A DNA stretch of 64,000 bases from Akkermansia muciniphila (GCA_945888515.1 CAMDAD010000015.1:1-64000); one strand, 5' to 3'. Positions 50,201-61,000 are shown, counted from the first letter of the stretch. Numbers and translations are program-made. The notes: generated by a model from the sequence alone, not told the origin.

Positions 50201-50581
50201 TTTCGTTCGAATCAGCGAGCGTTGTCGTTAGGTGATGCGGTCGCCCAGGGCTTTCCTTTTCCTGAAGCTGAGGCGGGGGCGAAGTCGGTTTGTGCGCCGG
50301 GATATGTGAAACAAGCGGACCTGTTGACTTCGATCGGCCCATGGATCCACGTCAGAGGCGATACTTTTGTCATACGCGCCTACGGCGAATCGCTCGATGC
50401 TTCCGGAAAAAATGTGACGGCGCGGGCTTGGTGTGAGGCTGTCGTTCAGCGGGTTCCGGATTACATTGACTCTACGGAACTTGCTCACAAAGCCCCGCCT
50501 ACATCTCCCATCAACCGCGTCTTCGGGCGGAAGTTTCTCATGGTTTCTTTTCGTTATCTCGCACCCGGTGAGGTGTCGTGA
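47234..50581 (+). CDS. Verru_Chthon cassette protein A-like, prepilin-like N-terminus
   Basis: GTG start; RKPGGFTLVITVSLMMILSLLAVAMLSLSSVSLRSSGRGEAQSLARANARLALMLALGELQRELGPDQRISA is typical of this family. Confidence 0.85.
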   Translation: MKNFYHLLNSRKPGGFTLVITVSLMMILSLLAVAMLSLSSVSLRSSGRGEAQSLARANARLALMLALGELQRELGPDQRISASGGQLLPMDDKSAGQQWVGVYDAWPAGKELRPDPAFRRWLLSGDPSEIQNIGAVRDALPAGEIVPVVAADADSAAVQAGLIKTPSGRYAWWVGDQNMKAKLGGAVAPATDSVIAVARMQSSPRAAHEVFLNDAEIPFDSPQLDRLPTASTAELLGKSARPLFHHATTQSLGLLTNVRDGGFRKDLSFLLETPLPRPNSPEVTPLYSAGSTSGINWGELWVDHNIWGELENSGTRLPHADGKPMPSGTPVLATAEQKSDPFISYKHLPRLQLTLLYSLISKSRIVNSQKVYDLFLVADPVFTIWNPFDVCLRVPPSAFATFKSWAIPYDLNLQLRQGPPGSKNSFSRSIKQLSNDRLFFFYGQLGRVQNLIMRPGEVQVIAQGFGEAIKNPGKGVWQFDGKLGWEFASGYAYPIPYETNPTLMNGSQRITYSMTPNSGKSEAGMFLWSYNLGELVDGSGRTDYVGSFNIDLLYSRMTGESAISPSSFPQIFPNLPLDPSAAKTIAELENDKWPICVFTYGLRTESDPMFSDKTNPGTRFTGRAMLRANETSVSQDLYNLSPDVIRVSPIQVGMRRVNSLNSPIIECNADGLGYYGAEYGAFGGVSHVMTRSIPRAPIHSLGALQHAAAEGTRFGQQRGERSWFLQPSVSHAISNSFAPSCFSPSEVRGLIAKRDAADHSYLANNALWDSYFYSSISSQTTSVYRNENIAYREKKQRMERFLSQDQKVYQALPNERMRVWSSDRENLLTRVFPSNKPAPGAAEQTASFLMVDGMFNVNSTSVSAWKSVLSGLKKSPVAVKGSPASAKENEMVDSNNTPVAALLLPGAGEIDPQGLSDPAYRDQWKGFRGLDDQQIDELARAMIKQVRLRGPFLSLSDFVNRRPSKDKNLALSGALQSALDDEAVSINRAFRSNQRALSLGDAVAQGFPFPEAEAGAKSVCAPGYVKQADLLTSIGPWIHVRGDTFVIRAYGESLDASGKNVTARAWCEAVVQRVPDYIDSTELAHKAPPTSPINRVFGRKFLMVSFRYLAPGEVS

Positions 50582-51297
50582 ATCCAATGTTCATTTTGTA
50601 TCGTTTTTGTATGATCATGTTGTATCGGAAAACCATTTCTAGCTTATTTTTTAGCGTGTTCATCGGCTGTTTCTGCCAAGCGCAAGACTCTTCCGGTCCA
50701 GGGTTGCGGGCATTGCTCCTTGTTCCCGGTGGTCCCGTGGTGAGTTTGCATGCCATGGGCGGCAAAACTGTCGGCGATGCCGTTTCGATCGGGGCACGTG
50801 GTCTGAGTGAATCATTCACTGCGCCGGGTCGTCATTTTTCATGGGCTGTTTCTGACAAAAATGCGGACTCCGGATACCGAGCCGTTGGTGAAGTTCATTT
50901 GCCCGAGCCAGGAAACGATTTCATCATTTTGTTAGAGCCGGTAAACAAGATGTTCAAATCCCATGTCATCGTTGCAAAAGAATCACGCTTTGGTCCGGAT
51001 GGTCTACTGTTTTTCAATGCATCGGACGCTGTGATTGGCGCTGCGCTGGGCAATGTGAGAGTGAAAATTCCGCCTCGTGTTGCTGTGTTTGGAAGAGCGC
51101 CGGCAAAATCCGAGAAACCATTTTATCAGGTCACTTTTTACTACCAAAACGAGGGTGAAGTTCGTCCATTTTATGATACGCGCTGGCCGCATCGAGAGGC
51201 GAGCCGTTGCTACGTGTTTTTTTACCGAAGCGAGAATGGGCGGATTACCTATCAATCGGTCGATGAACGACTCAAGCCCCAAGAGGCGGACAATTGA
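50578..51297 (+). CDS. Small secreted hypothetical protein, translationally coupled to the upstream gene
   Basis: GTG start overlaps the upstream stop (GTGA); signal-like N-terminus MILYRKTISSLFFSVFIGCFCQAQD. Confidence 0.65.
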   Translation: MNPMFILYRFCMIMLYRKTISSLFFSVFIGCFCQAQDSSGPGLRALLLVPGGPVVSLHAMGGKTVGDAVSIGARGLSESFTAPGRHFSWAVSDKNADSGYRAVGEVHLPEPGNDFIILLEPVNKMFKSHVIVAKESRFGPDGLLFFNASDAVIGAALGNVRVKIPPRVAVFGRAPAKSEKPFYQVTFYYQNEGEVRPFYDTRWPHREASRCYVFFYRSENGRITYQSVDERLKPQEADN

Positions 51298-51328
51298 CGG
51301 CGCAATGGTTCGTTCGTGACGGCGCAGG

Positions 51329-52267
51329 CTACTTGCGTTGGTTACGCCAGATCCATTCACAACCGAGCAGAGCCGCTTGGTCACCTTGTTCCGCTGCGAA
51401 AATAGCAACGGTGCCCCCACTCAGGATGGCGTGGCGGTTGATGAATTCTCGAATCGGTGGCAGGATTGTCTCAGCCGATGCCATGATGCCTCCGCCGATG
51501 ATCACGCAGGCCGGGTCGAAGGATTGAATGAAGTTGATGATCAAAGCGCTCCATGCTTCGATGGCCTGCTCCCTCAATTCGATCGCCAGAAGATCACCAG
51601 TCGCGGCGCACGAAAAAATCGCCCGGTAATCGATCCGCTTTTCGGTTGATAAACAACTCTGTTGGTAACCGTCCATGTTTACCACACGATGAGGTAGCGC
51701 CCATGAAGCCACGTATCCTTCGGTACAGCCGGGAGCTACTTTTTGATGATCCGATGTTCCGAGGTGCGTGATGCTCAGACCTCCCAGATTTCCCGCCATC
51801 CCGCTGCGGCCTCGCAACGGCTGCCCTTGCTGGATCACGGCCGTGCCAATTCCGGTACCCAAGGTTACCATCACTAGGTCTTCATAGCCGCGACCCGCGC
51901 CCGTCTGCCACTCCCCAATCGCGGCGGCCCTAGCATCATTTTCAAGCAACAATGGTATCCCGAAATACTCTTCCACGTTGTTGGCAAATTCATCGTGCAT
52001 GACGTCATCAAATTTTCCGAATGTCCATCGCGCGCGACGGAGCCCGGGATCAATCACCATGGGCATGGCCCAAACCATGCCCTCAAGATCGCGGAGTTTG
52101 ACGCCGACCGAACCGCACATGCCTTCTATCGATTGTTTGAGAAGTGGCAGCCAATCGGCGGCAACGCAACTCGCTGGCGATGCGATCTGCTCGTAACTAA
52201 GTATCTCGTTTTTTTCAATGAGTCCTAGTTTTACGATGGTTCCACCAAAGTCACCGACAAGAATCAT
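51329..52267 (-). CDS. ROK-family protein (sugar kinase-like)
   Basis: ILVGDFGGTIVKLGLI, VMVTLGTGIGTAVIQQGQPLRGRSGMAGNLGGLSI, CVIIGGGIMAS. Confidence 0.85.
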   Translation of the reverse strand: MILVGDFGGTIVKLGLIEKNEILSYEQIASPASCVAADWLPLLKQSIEGMCGSVGVKLRDLEGMVWAMPMVIDPGLRRARWTFGKFDDVMHDEFANNVEEYFGIPLLLENDARAAAIGEWQTGAGRGYEDLVMVTLGTGIGTAVIQQGQPLRGRSGMAGNLGGLSITHLGTSDHQKVAPGCTEGYVASWALPHRVVNMDGYQQSCLSTEKRIDYRAIFSCAATGDLLAIELREQAIEAWSALIINFIQSFDPACVIIGGGIMASAETILPPIREFINRHAILSGGTVAIFAAEQGDQAALLGCEWIWRNQRK

Positions 52268-52294
52268 GAGCTGTGATAAAAAACGTTCGTGTGA

Positions 52295-54697
52295 TCATTC
52301 TGGCGACTCTTCCCAGTTGCGTCCCTCAGAGGCTATCGCGTCCAAGTGTTTCATGTGACCCAGACTGCGTGCGTGCGGGATATCCGGTGTCCATAATCTG
52401 CGCGGCGGCGCATTACCCCAGGCGGGACGATTCATGCCTACATAATGATCGAAGACAACTGGTGGTTTGGCTTGATGATCGGAAATTTTTTCACAGCGGA
52501 TGGTGTCTAACTCATCATCGACGCGCAGGATCAGATGGAAATCGTGCCAGCCTTGGTCCGAGTGGCGTTGCGAAAATGAATGCGGGAGTTCGGTGTCGCC
52601 AGCCCACGCCATGAGTGGTGATCGCAGTAGGGAAATCTGCCATGTGTCATGAAGCAAACGCGAACTGTAGGCATCGGGCGTATGCAGACTCAGATTGGAT
52701 TCATCTCCGCAAATGCTGTCCCATCCGCAGAAGGGCATTTCATCGGGTCCTTCGTTGCGCTGCACAATTCCACCTGCCTGCCCGCTCGTCCATCGGCTTG
52801 GTGCCGTGGCCAGATGGATCGGTAATTGAAGAATTTTGTATCGTTCCGCAAAAACAACCTGCAGGTGCAAATGAATTTCCGGGCAACCTGCATACATCGT
52901 TACGGCGAGACGCAGCGTGGAATTTCCGATTTTTTGCTCGGCAAAGACCCTTGTGCGCAGCGGGCCTTGATCTTCGGATTTCCACTCGAGTCCATCGAGT
53001 CGTTCCACGATTTCCTCGTTGAAGCCGGTTTGATGAAAGACCCAGGTGTCGCCGTGATCTTCGCGCAGATGAAGCGATAGACCTTCCGCTCCCAGCAACT
53101 CACGTCCTTTCCACAAAATGGAGCTGATTCCCATCGCGCTTGTGGTAACTGCCAAATCACCACTGGCCAGTGTGTTACCGTTTGTTTTCACAGGATGAAG
53201 TGTTGAACGAGCGGTGCGGGGCGCTCCGTTCAATAACGCGAGGATGCGCTGCCCCTTGGCGGGAATTTCAATCGGTAATACGGCCCGATGGACCATGGCT
53301 CCCATGCTTGGCTCTGAGGCAATCAATTGAAAGGGCACGGGCTCGCCATTTTCGTCCGCAAACCAGCGGTCACCCCAGTCGTCAAAATCAATGAATGGCT
53401 CGCATTCGATAGATCCATCAAACTTGTGCGTTGAAGCATTGAGCAATACCAGGCGCTGCTCGTTTGCGCAGGGTAGGGAGGTGCGTGCGTGGCGTCGGCT
53501 AATGCGCACGATTTCTTCTTCGCCAACAATGCTGGCTCGACCTTGCATGTGCCGTGTCGAGATGTAGGAAGACGGCACACTAGTACCTGCAAGGATGTCG
53601 TGAAATTGCGTGAACGCCAAGTCCTTCCATGCTTCATTGAGGCGAGCGATCGACGTTTTTTTGGTTGCATCATCGGTGCTGAAGACCTCTGCCAATTCTT
53701 CGGCTTGCTCTAACAAGCGCTCGCCACGATGTTGTATTTGTTTGATGTCATGCATCACGCTGTAGCAACCAGGAAAGGTTTTTTGCAGCTCGTAGTCGAC
53801 AACGGGCATGATGTTGCGGTGCTTTTCCGCTTCGGCAAAAAAGTCATCGACCGTGCTGAATCGAAGCTCGATGTCGTCAAACGCATTTCGATGCTCTAAC
53901 AGCCATTCGATCGTTGCTTTCGTTGGTCCACCGCCGTGGTTGCCGAGACCATAAAACATCATGGTGTGACCAAAAGCAGGATCGGCGGCTTTGACGGAAA
54001 GGTCGATCTGCCCATGAAGATCATCACTGCGGGTGACATAGCAGGGCGCGATTCGATAGCCAATTACTTCCGCGCCACCAGTCCCGCGCCAACGGAATGT
54101 TTGCGCGGGCAGACTGACCTGATTTTCGTTAGGTCGATGAAACACGTAGCCGCTGTATCCGAATTCATGCAGCAAATCCGGTAGGGTGGCAGGGTGACCG
54201 AAGGTGTCGACGTTGTAGCCGATCTTGGGACTTGTTCCGAACTTGTCCAAAAAATACCGCTGACCCAGTTCGATTTGTTTGCGCCATCCGGCCGCTGTCG
54301 GCAAATTGGCATCGGGTTGGATCCATTGGCCGCCTGCGATCGACCAGCGACCAGCAGTGATCAGAGCACTTACCTCTTGAAAAAGCCCAGGATCAAGATC
54401 TTCGACCCATTGATACAGCCATGCTTCACCGCGTGTATAGCGAAACTCGGGATATTCATGACAACGATCCACCGCGGAACGGAAAGTGGCTAGGGTCTCG
54501 TCGACGCCAGCTTGCCAGTTCCAAAGCCAGATGGGGTCAAGGTGTGCGTTGGCGATGAGATGAACGACGTTCTTAGACATGGGTAAAGTTGCAGTGAATG
54601 AAGAATTTGAGGGATGATGTGGTGCTGCGCGTGCGCGACAAAGACAGTTAGACACAAAAATCACAAATGAGTAAACGATAAACCAAAAATATTTCAT
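52295..54697 (-). CDS. GH38 alpha-mannosidase
   Basis: LIANAHLDPIWLWNWQAGVDETLATFRS, YNVDTFGHPATLPDLLHEFG (nucleophile Asp), WKDLAFTQFHDILAGTS; start uncertain (54697 or 54580 at MSKNVVHLI). Confidence 0.92.
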   Translation of the reverse strand: MKYFWFIVYSFVIFVSNCLCRARAAPHHPSNSSFTATLPMSKNVVHLIANAHLDPIWLWNWQAGVDETLATFRSAVDRCHEYPEFRYTRGEAWLYQWVEDLDPGLFQEVSALITAGRWSIAGGQWIQPDANLPTAAGWRKQIELGQRYFLDKFGTSPKIGYNVDTFGHPATLPDLLHEFGYSGYVFHRPNENQVSLPAQTFRWRGTGGAEVIGYRIAPCYVTRSDDLHGQIDLSVKAADPAFGHTMMFYGLGNHGGGPTKATIEWLLEHRNAFDDIELRFSTVDDFFAEAEKHRNIMPVVDYELQKTFPGCYSVMHDIKQIQHRGERLLEQAEELAEVFSTDDATKKTSIARLNEAWKDLAFTQFHDILAGTSVPSSYISTRHMQGRASIVGEEEIVRISRRHARTSLPCANEQRLVLLNASTHKFDGSIECEPFIDFDDWGDRWFADENGEPVPFQLIASEPSMGAMVHRAVLPIEIPAKGQRILALLNGAPRTARSTLHPVKTNGNTLASGDLAVTTSAMGISSILWKGRELLGAEGLSLHLREDHGDTWVFHQTGFNEEIVERLDGLEWKSEDQGPLRTRVFAEQKIGNSTLRLAVTMYAGCPEIHLHLQVVFAERYKILQLPIHLATAPSRWTSGQAGGIVQRNEGPDEMPFCGWDSICGDESNLSLHTPDAYSSRLLHDTWQISLLRSPLMAWAGDTELPHSFSQRHSDQGWHDFHLILRVDDELDTIRCEKISDHQAKPPVVFDHYVGMNRPAWGNAPPRRLWTPDIPHARSLGHMKHLDAIASEGRNWEESPE

Positions 54698-54802
54698 TTT
54701 TGTCAAGGCTCGTGATTTCATCTATTTTTCACACAATAGGCAATTCTGAAGCGCGAAAAAATTGATTCTTTTTTGAAAAAAATTCTTGCATAGGCTCCTT
54801 TT

Positions 54803-54822
54803 TTGATTAAACGTTCTTTCAG
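54803..54822. promoter_or_regulatory. Candidate LacI-type operator in a divergent intergenic region
   Basis: TTGATTAAACGTTCTTTCAG: left arm plus core matches 12 of 13 bases of the site at 42710; lies between the GH38 gene (-) and the 2098-aa repeat protein (+). Confidence 0.45.
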
Positions 54823-55012
54823 TTGAAGCGCTGCGTGCGAATCATCGAGTTGTTGTGAGCTTTTTTTGCTGCCTAACGACGTGATTCAATCCTTCGCATC
54901 ATTGCTTTAACCCTACAACCCAATGCGCCCTCTCCGTCCTAGCCCAACATGTTTTCTGTTACCTGAGCCAACGATCCCGATTCGAATCTAATCCAACCCA
55001 ACAACAATCGCT

Positions 55013-58000
55013 ATGAAACCCAAATTCATGAATTCCTTGATGTCGCATGTAACATCTGCCGTTTTGTGTTCCTTACTCGCAAGTTTTACCCATGCGGCCA
55101 ATTTGACCTGGGACACCGCAGGAGGTGATGGTATTACTGTCACCGCTGGGAGCGGTGCCTGGAATACTACGACAGGAAACACCGTCTGGAATAATGCTGG
55201 CACGAATGCCATTTGGAGTCAAACTTCCACCACCGACGGCAGCAACACCGCCACCTTCGCAGGCGCAGACGGCACCGTTGACAAGTATGTGATCACTCTC
55301 GGCGCACAAATGGCTGCGGAGTCTATCACTTTTAACAGCAGTGGATACCGGATCACGGGTAGCACCTTGGCGCTCATGCCAACGACAGCGACCAGTGGCA
55401 CCATCACAGTCGCAGCTGGAAAAACCGCGACCATCAATTCGATTCTCCGCTATGCGCACAATACCGCCGCAAGTGTCAGCGTCGGGTCAGGTGGAACTCT
55501 CAATCTCGGTGGTGGCACGACCGCGACAAATAATCCACAGTTTGCGTTCACCGGTGCGGGAACCGTCAATATGACAGCGGGGACTTATGCTTCCAACATC
55601 GGGAGCATTGGCACATCCAGCTTCAATCAGACCGGTGGCACCTACAATATCACGCCCGGAAATAATGGTGGTTTCTACATCAACAGCGCCACTCAAAATG
55701 TCGCCTATAATCTTTCCGCTGGCACCCTGACTGTTAATGGAAACGCCACAGTTGTGAACAATGTGAGTAACGCCCACTTAGGCATCGGAAACGGCACCAG
55801 CACATTTTCATCCTCTCTGAATGTGAGTGGTACCGGCATCATGAATGTTGGCACCACTGCTGGCACTTACGGCGAGATTCGCATCGGAAATACTACATCA
55901 TCCAACGGCACGTTCAATGTCTCGGGTGGCACGGTCACCGTTGGAACCGGCGCCATCGGCAATAAGATTTACTTCTTCAAGAACGGGGCCAGTGCGGGCT
56001 TCACCGCTAGTATGAGCCAGTCCGCTGGCACGGTGACGGCCAATGGCATCCAATTCGGCAGCTCGACTGGCACCTACGATGCGACCTCAGCAGCTAGCTT
56101 GACTCTTAGCGGCGGCACTCTCTACATTGGAGACCGAGGCATTGTGCGAGGCTCTGGAGATCCAGTCCTGAGCCTTCCGGTCATCATCAAACTTCAAGGC
56201 GGCATTGTCGGAGCATCCGACAATTGGTCATCCTCGCTCAATATGAAGCTGGGAGTCATCAGTGGTGGTCCCGTTTTTCAAGCAGAGACCAGTGGGGCGA
56301 TTTCCAAAGACATTGCCTTATCCGGAGTTCTTTCGGATGATGACTCCGTCAGCGGCGCGCTTACCAAGACCGGTGGAGGCAAGTTGACACTTTCTGGAGC
56401 GAACACCTATACGGGCGCGACCCGTATCAACGCTGGCACGCTGGCCCTTGGAGCGAGCAATGTGTTGCCCGACACAACAGCTGTTTCCATTGGCGCGGCC
56501 ACTCTCAATGCCGAAACATTTACTGACACCGCCGGAGCGCTGGATGTCACGGGTAGTGCAACCATCAATCTTGGCTCGGGAGCCACGTTGGCCTTTGCCG
56601 ATAGCAGCGCAGTCGATTGGACCGGAGGCACTTTGAACATCACGGGAACCTTTATTCCTGGTGCATCTCTGCGTTTTGGTGCTACCAATGCTGGATTGAC
56701 CGCAGGTCAACTCGGCAGTATTACCATCAGCGGTTTTTCCAATTTAATCTTGAATGAATCCGGTTACCTCACGGTGGTCGATAGCACTCCGCCGACTCTT
56801 ACAAGCATCATCGACAACAAGAGTGCCGGGCCAATCGCGGCAGGCACCACGGTGATTTACACCGTGACATTTAACGAACCCATGGATGTGACTACGATCA
56901 GCGCATCCGACTTCGATAATGCGGGTACGGCTGGATATTCCATTGGAACCGTCACCTCGGTCTCATCAACGGTTTTTACCGTGCAGGTTACCAACACCAC
57001 TGCGGGCAGTCTTATCCTAGGAATTCCAACAACGGCCACCATCACGGATGCCGTTGGTAATGCGTTTGCAGGTGGTCCCACTCAGATCGATGATACCACT
57101 ATCACCGTCAACAACTCTTCCGCGCCTGTTCTCCTTGCGAGTAATATCGTCGATGACAAAGCGGCGCAGCCCGTCGCGCCCAACATGGTAGTGACATATA
57201 CTCTGACTTTCAGTGAGGATATAGATGCCTTGACAATGAGCGCGGGCGATTTGAGTAATGCTGGGACGGCGCTCGTCGATATAGGTGCCATTACTGAAAT
57301 CAGTCCCGGCGTTTTCACCGTACAAGCGACACCCATTGTCACTGGTACACTTCGATTGATGATCAATGCGGATGCGGAAATTCGAGCGGCGTCCTCGGGC
57401 AATGTACTCAACACAAGCTCTGCCATATTGGATGCGGATACGATCACTGTCGGAAATTATCTCTTCTGGGATACTGTAGCAGATGATGGTTCTGCACTTA
57501 CATCAGGCAGTGGAAGCTGGGATCTAATCTTTGGAAACAACGTCTGGAATAATGTAACCAACAACGTGACTTGGAGTCAGCCTTCGATCAGTGATGCCAG
57601 CAATGCGGCGGTGTTCGGCGGTGTGGATGGCACGGCTGACCAATACGTGGTTACCATTGGAACAACCGCAACAATGGCTGCGGAGTCGATCAATTTCACC
57701 AGCAGTGGTTATCTCATTACAGGAGGCAACCTGGCTTTGAGACCGACGAATACGACGAATGGAGAGATTGCTGTTGCCGCGAACAAAACGGCAACCATCA
57801 ACTCCGCCATCAGTTACTCAAACAATGCGATCGCCAACATCACGGTGAACTCGGGAGCTATACTCAATCTGGGAGGGGGCGCGACCAATTCCCAATACCG
57901 ATTTGCTGGAGCTGGTTCGGTCAACATGACCGGTGGATCATACATTGCCAACGTTGGCAGGGTGAACACGGCATCATTCAATCACAGCGCTGGCACCTTT

Positions 58001-61000
58001 AACATGAATCTGCCCGATGGGACAGATGGTTACTACATTGGTTACACTGCTGGCCACAGCGTGAACTTCACCCTTTCAGGGACAGGTATCATCAACGCCA
58101 ATTCCATTGGCACGACTCAAACCAATTCATTTTTGGCCATCGGTCGCACTTCGGGTATCACGACAAACAAGAACACGCTGACCGTGCAAGCTGGTGGCAA
58201 TTTGAATGTGGGCAACGGTGTCAGCAAAGCAGGCGAATTGCGTTTAGCCTTCGATAGTGCCTCGAATGGAAAACTCGACGTGCAGGGAGGCTCCGTAGTT
58301 GTGGGGCAATTGACTGGTACCGTCACTGCCGCCAACCAGATATACTTTTTCAAGGCTGGTTCTAGTTCTGGTTACGCCGCGGAGATGACTCAATCCGGTG
58401 GCTCGGTTACTGCGAACGGAATTCAATTCGGAGGTTCGACGGGAACTTATCACCCGGCATCTGCGGCCAATCTAACGCTGAGCGGCGGTGATTTTTACGT
58501 CGGCGCGCAAGGCATCACCCGCGGCTCGGCTGCCGCAGATCTACCGATCAGTATCAAACTACAGGGCGGCACGCTCGGAGCGCATCAAAACTGGATCTCT
58601 TCTATCGATATGAAGTTGGGGGCAGCCACCATTCGAACGCAGGACGCTGCTACTTCAGCACGTAATATCAACCTCTCGGGCGTGCTTTCCGATGACAGCA
58701 GTGCTGGTTCTCTCACCAAAACAGGAACAGGCACGCTGACGATCTCCGGTGCAAGCGACAACAGCTACACGGGGGCAACCACGGTCAATGCTGGCACCTT
58801 GAATCTGGGCAAGGTAAATGCAGTGAGTCGCTCTAGCTCGCTGACGATCGCAAATGGGGCAGCCCTTGCTCTCAGCAGCAGCTCGAGCACTGTGCCCAAC
58901 CTCACGTTTGCAGGAACTGGTACGATAAGTTTCAACGTCGCAGACGGACACAGCCTTACGGTTAATGGCCTTGATGGTGTCGCGAACAACGGAGCTGCCG
59001 GTTCTGTCACCATCAACATTACTGGCAATACCCCCGCCACTGGCACCTACACGTTGATTGATTACAGCGGTGCTTTGCAAGGCAGCGGCTTCAGCGCTTT
59101 CGTCCTCGGCAATGTGCCCGCAGGTAAAAACTATTCGCTTTTCCATGATACCACGGGTGGAGCTGTACAGTTAGTAGTCACCAGCAACTATACATGGACG
59201 GGTGCTTCGAGCAGCGAATGGAGCACTGCCACGATCGGGGGTTCGAAAAATTGGTCAAAAGACGGCAGCGCAATCGATTACTTGAATGATCTTGGGGTAA
59301 TCTTCGATAACACCGCTACCAGTTTCGTCGTGGACATCTCCGGTGCTGATGTGAGCCCTCTCTCCGTAGCGTTTAACAGTGGCAGTTACACCCTGCAAGG
59401 CACGCATACGATTTCTGGTGCCGGAATGGTCACCGTGGCATCCGGCGCGACTCTCAAGCTTGGTTCCTCGGACAAGTTGCCCAATGGCGCAGGTGCGGGC
59501 AATGTCGTGATCAACGGCACTCTGGATCTGAATGGCAATTCGGATACGATCAATGGATTGACGGGAACGGGCACTGTTGACAACACCGCCACTGGGACGA
59601 CTTCTACTCTGACACTGGGCGCGAACGCGGGAGCTAATTTCGCTGGTTCGCTTGCCAATACGATCGGCACCCTGGCGATTACCAAGACCGGCGCATCGGA
59701 TGTCACTCTGAGCGGCAGTAACACCTACAGTGGAGCGACGACCATCAATCAAGGTCGTCTGTTCATCGATGCTGCGAGTGCGTTTTCTCCGAACACTGCG
59801 GTGACGGTCAATAACGGTGCGTCGCTCGTCTTGAATGCAGGGAGTGCACCTACCTTCGCCCAAAGCATCTCACTTGCTTCCGGTTCGAACCTCTCGCAAC
59901 GCCAAGCGGCGACGATGAGTAGCGTGACATTGCCCGCTTCTGGTTCCGTGAAGTTTAACTTCGATGATGTGGCTACGCAAGCATTTAGCATCACCACGAC
60001 TCAAACATTGAGCGGTAGTCTGGATATCCAAGTAGGTGGTAACCATGCAACCGTGGGTAACGTGACTCTGAATGCCATCATAAGTGGTAGTGCAGGTAGC
60101 TTGATCAAGTCCGGCCCGGGCCGGTTGATTCTCAGAGGCGCGAACACTTTCGCTGGAGGTGTTAGCATCAAGAGTGGCACTCTCGAAAGCCAGGCCACGC
60201 CCACGACACTGGGCTCGGGCACAGTGACAATGGGCGGTGCTGGTTCGACCGGTGCGACTTTTCTGACCGGACAACCCAATTCGAATCCATTTGTCATCCA
60301 AGCCCCTGATAGTGGCAACGTGGTCGTTGGAGCAAACGGCGCTGGCTCGGGCTTCACTCTGTCAGGAGGTGTGACTTTGAATGGCAACCTCACCTTGCAG
60401 ACGTTCGACAATACGATCAGTGGCAGCATCAAGGCGGGTGTTATTCTCACAGGTGGTGTGACCGGGACAGGCAACCTGCTCCTCAACAATTTGGGGCTTG
60501 CGGCAAACACCATCACGATCAGTGGTAGCGGTGTGAATCACACGGGAAGGATCATTCTGCAAGGTGCTGCCACCGGTAATACCACGGTCAGTGCCGCCAT
60601 CGGCTCGAATGTAACCGGTATTACGCAAGACAGTACGTCTTCTCTCTTGGTTCTCAGTGCTGCAAACAGCTATGATTGCGATCTGAGCATCAATGCGGGA
60701 ACTGTGCGGATTTCGAACAATACAAATACCGCCAATGATGCATCGACGGTGACAATCGCAGAAATCGGGGCAACTCTCGATCTCACTTACAGCGGCACCG
60801 ATCAAGTGGCCCAACTGGTGATCGGCACTAACGTTTTAGCGAGTGGTGTTTATGGCAAGCTGGGTTCTACGTCGCCTGTGATCGGCATCCCTCAAATCAC
60901 TGGTGATGGCACTCTAACAGTTGGAACCACAGGTGTTACATACGCTACTTGGATCAGTGGAACATTTGCCAATGGTCAAGTGGCCGCGGGTCAGCAAGGT

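Noticed and set aside
55073-60814. Many minus-strand ORFs opposite the 2098-aa repeat protein (e.g. 59255-59863, 60001-60516, 60362-60814)
   Set aside because: Shadow ORFs produced by the biased Gly/Thr/Ser-rich repeat coding on the plus strand; no start context or domain support.
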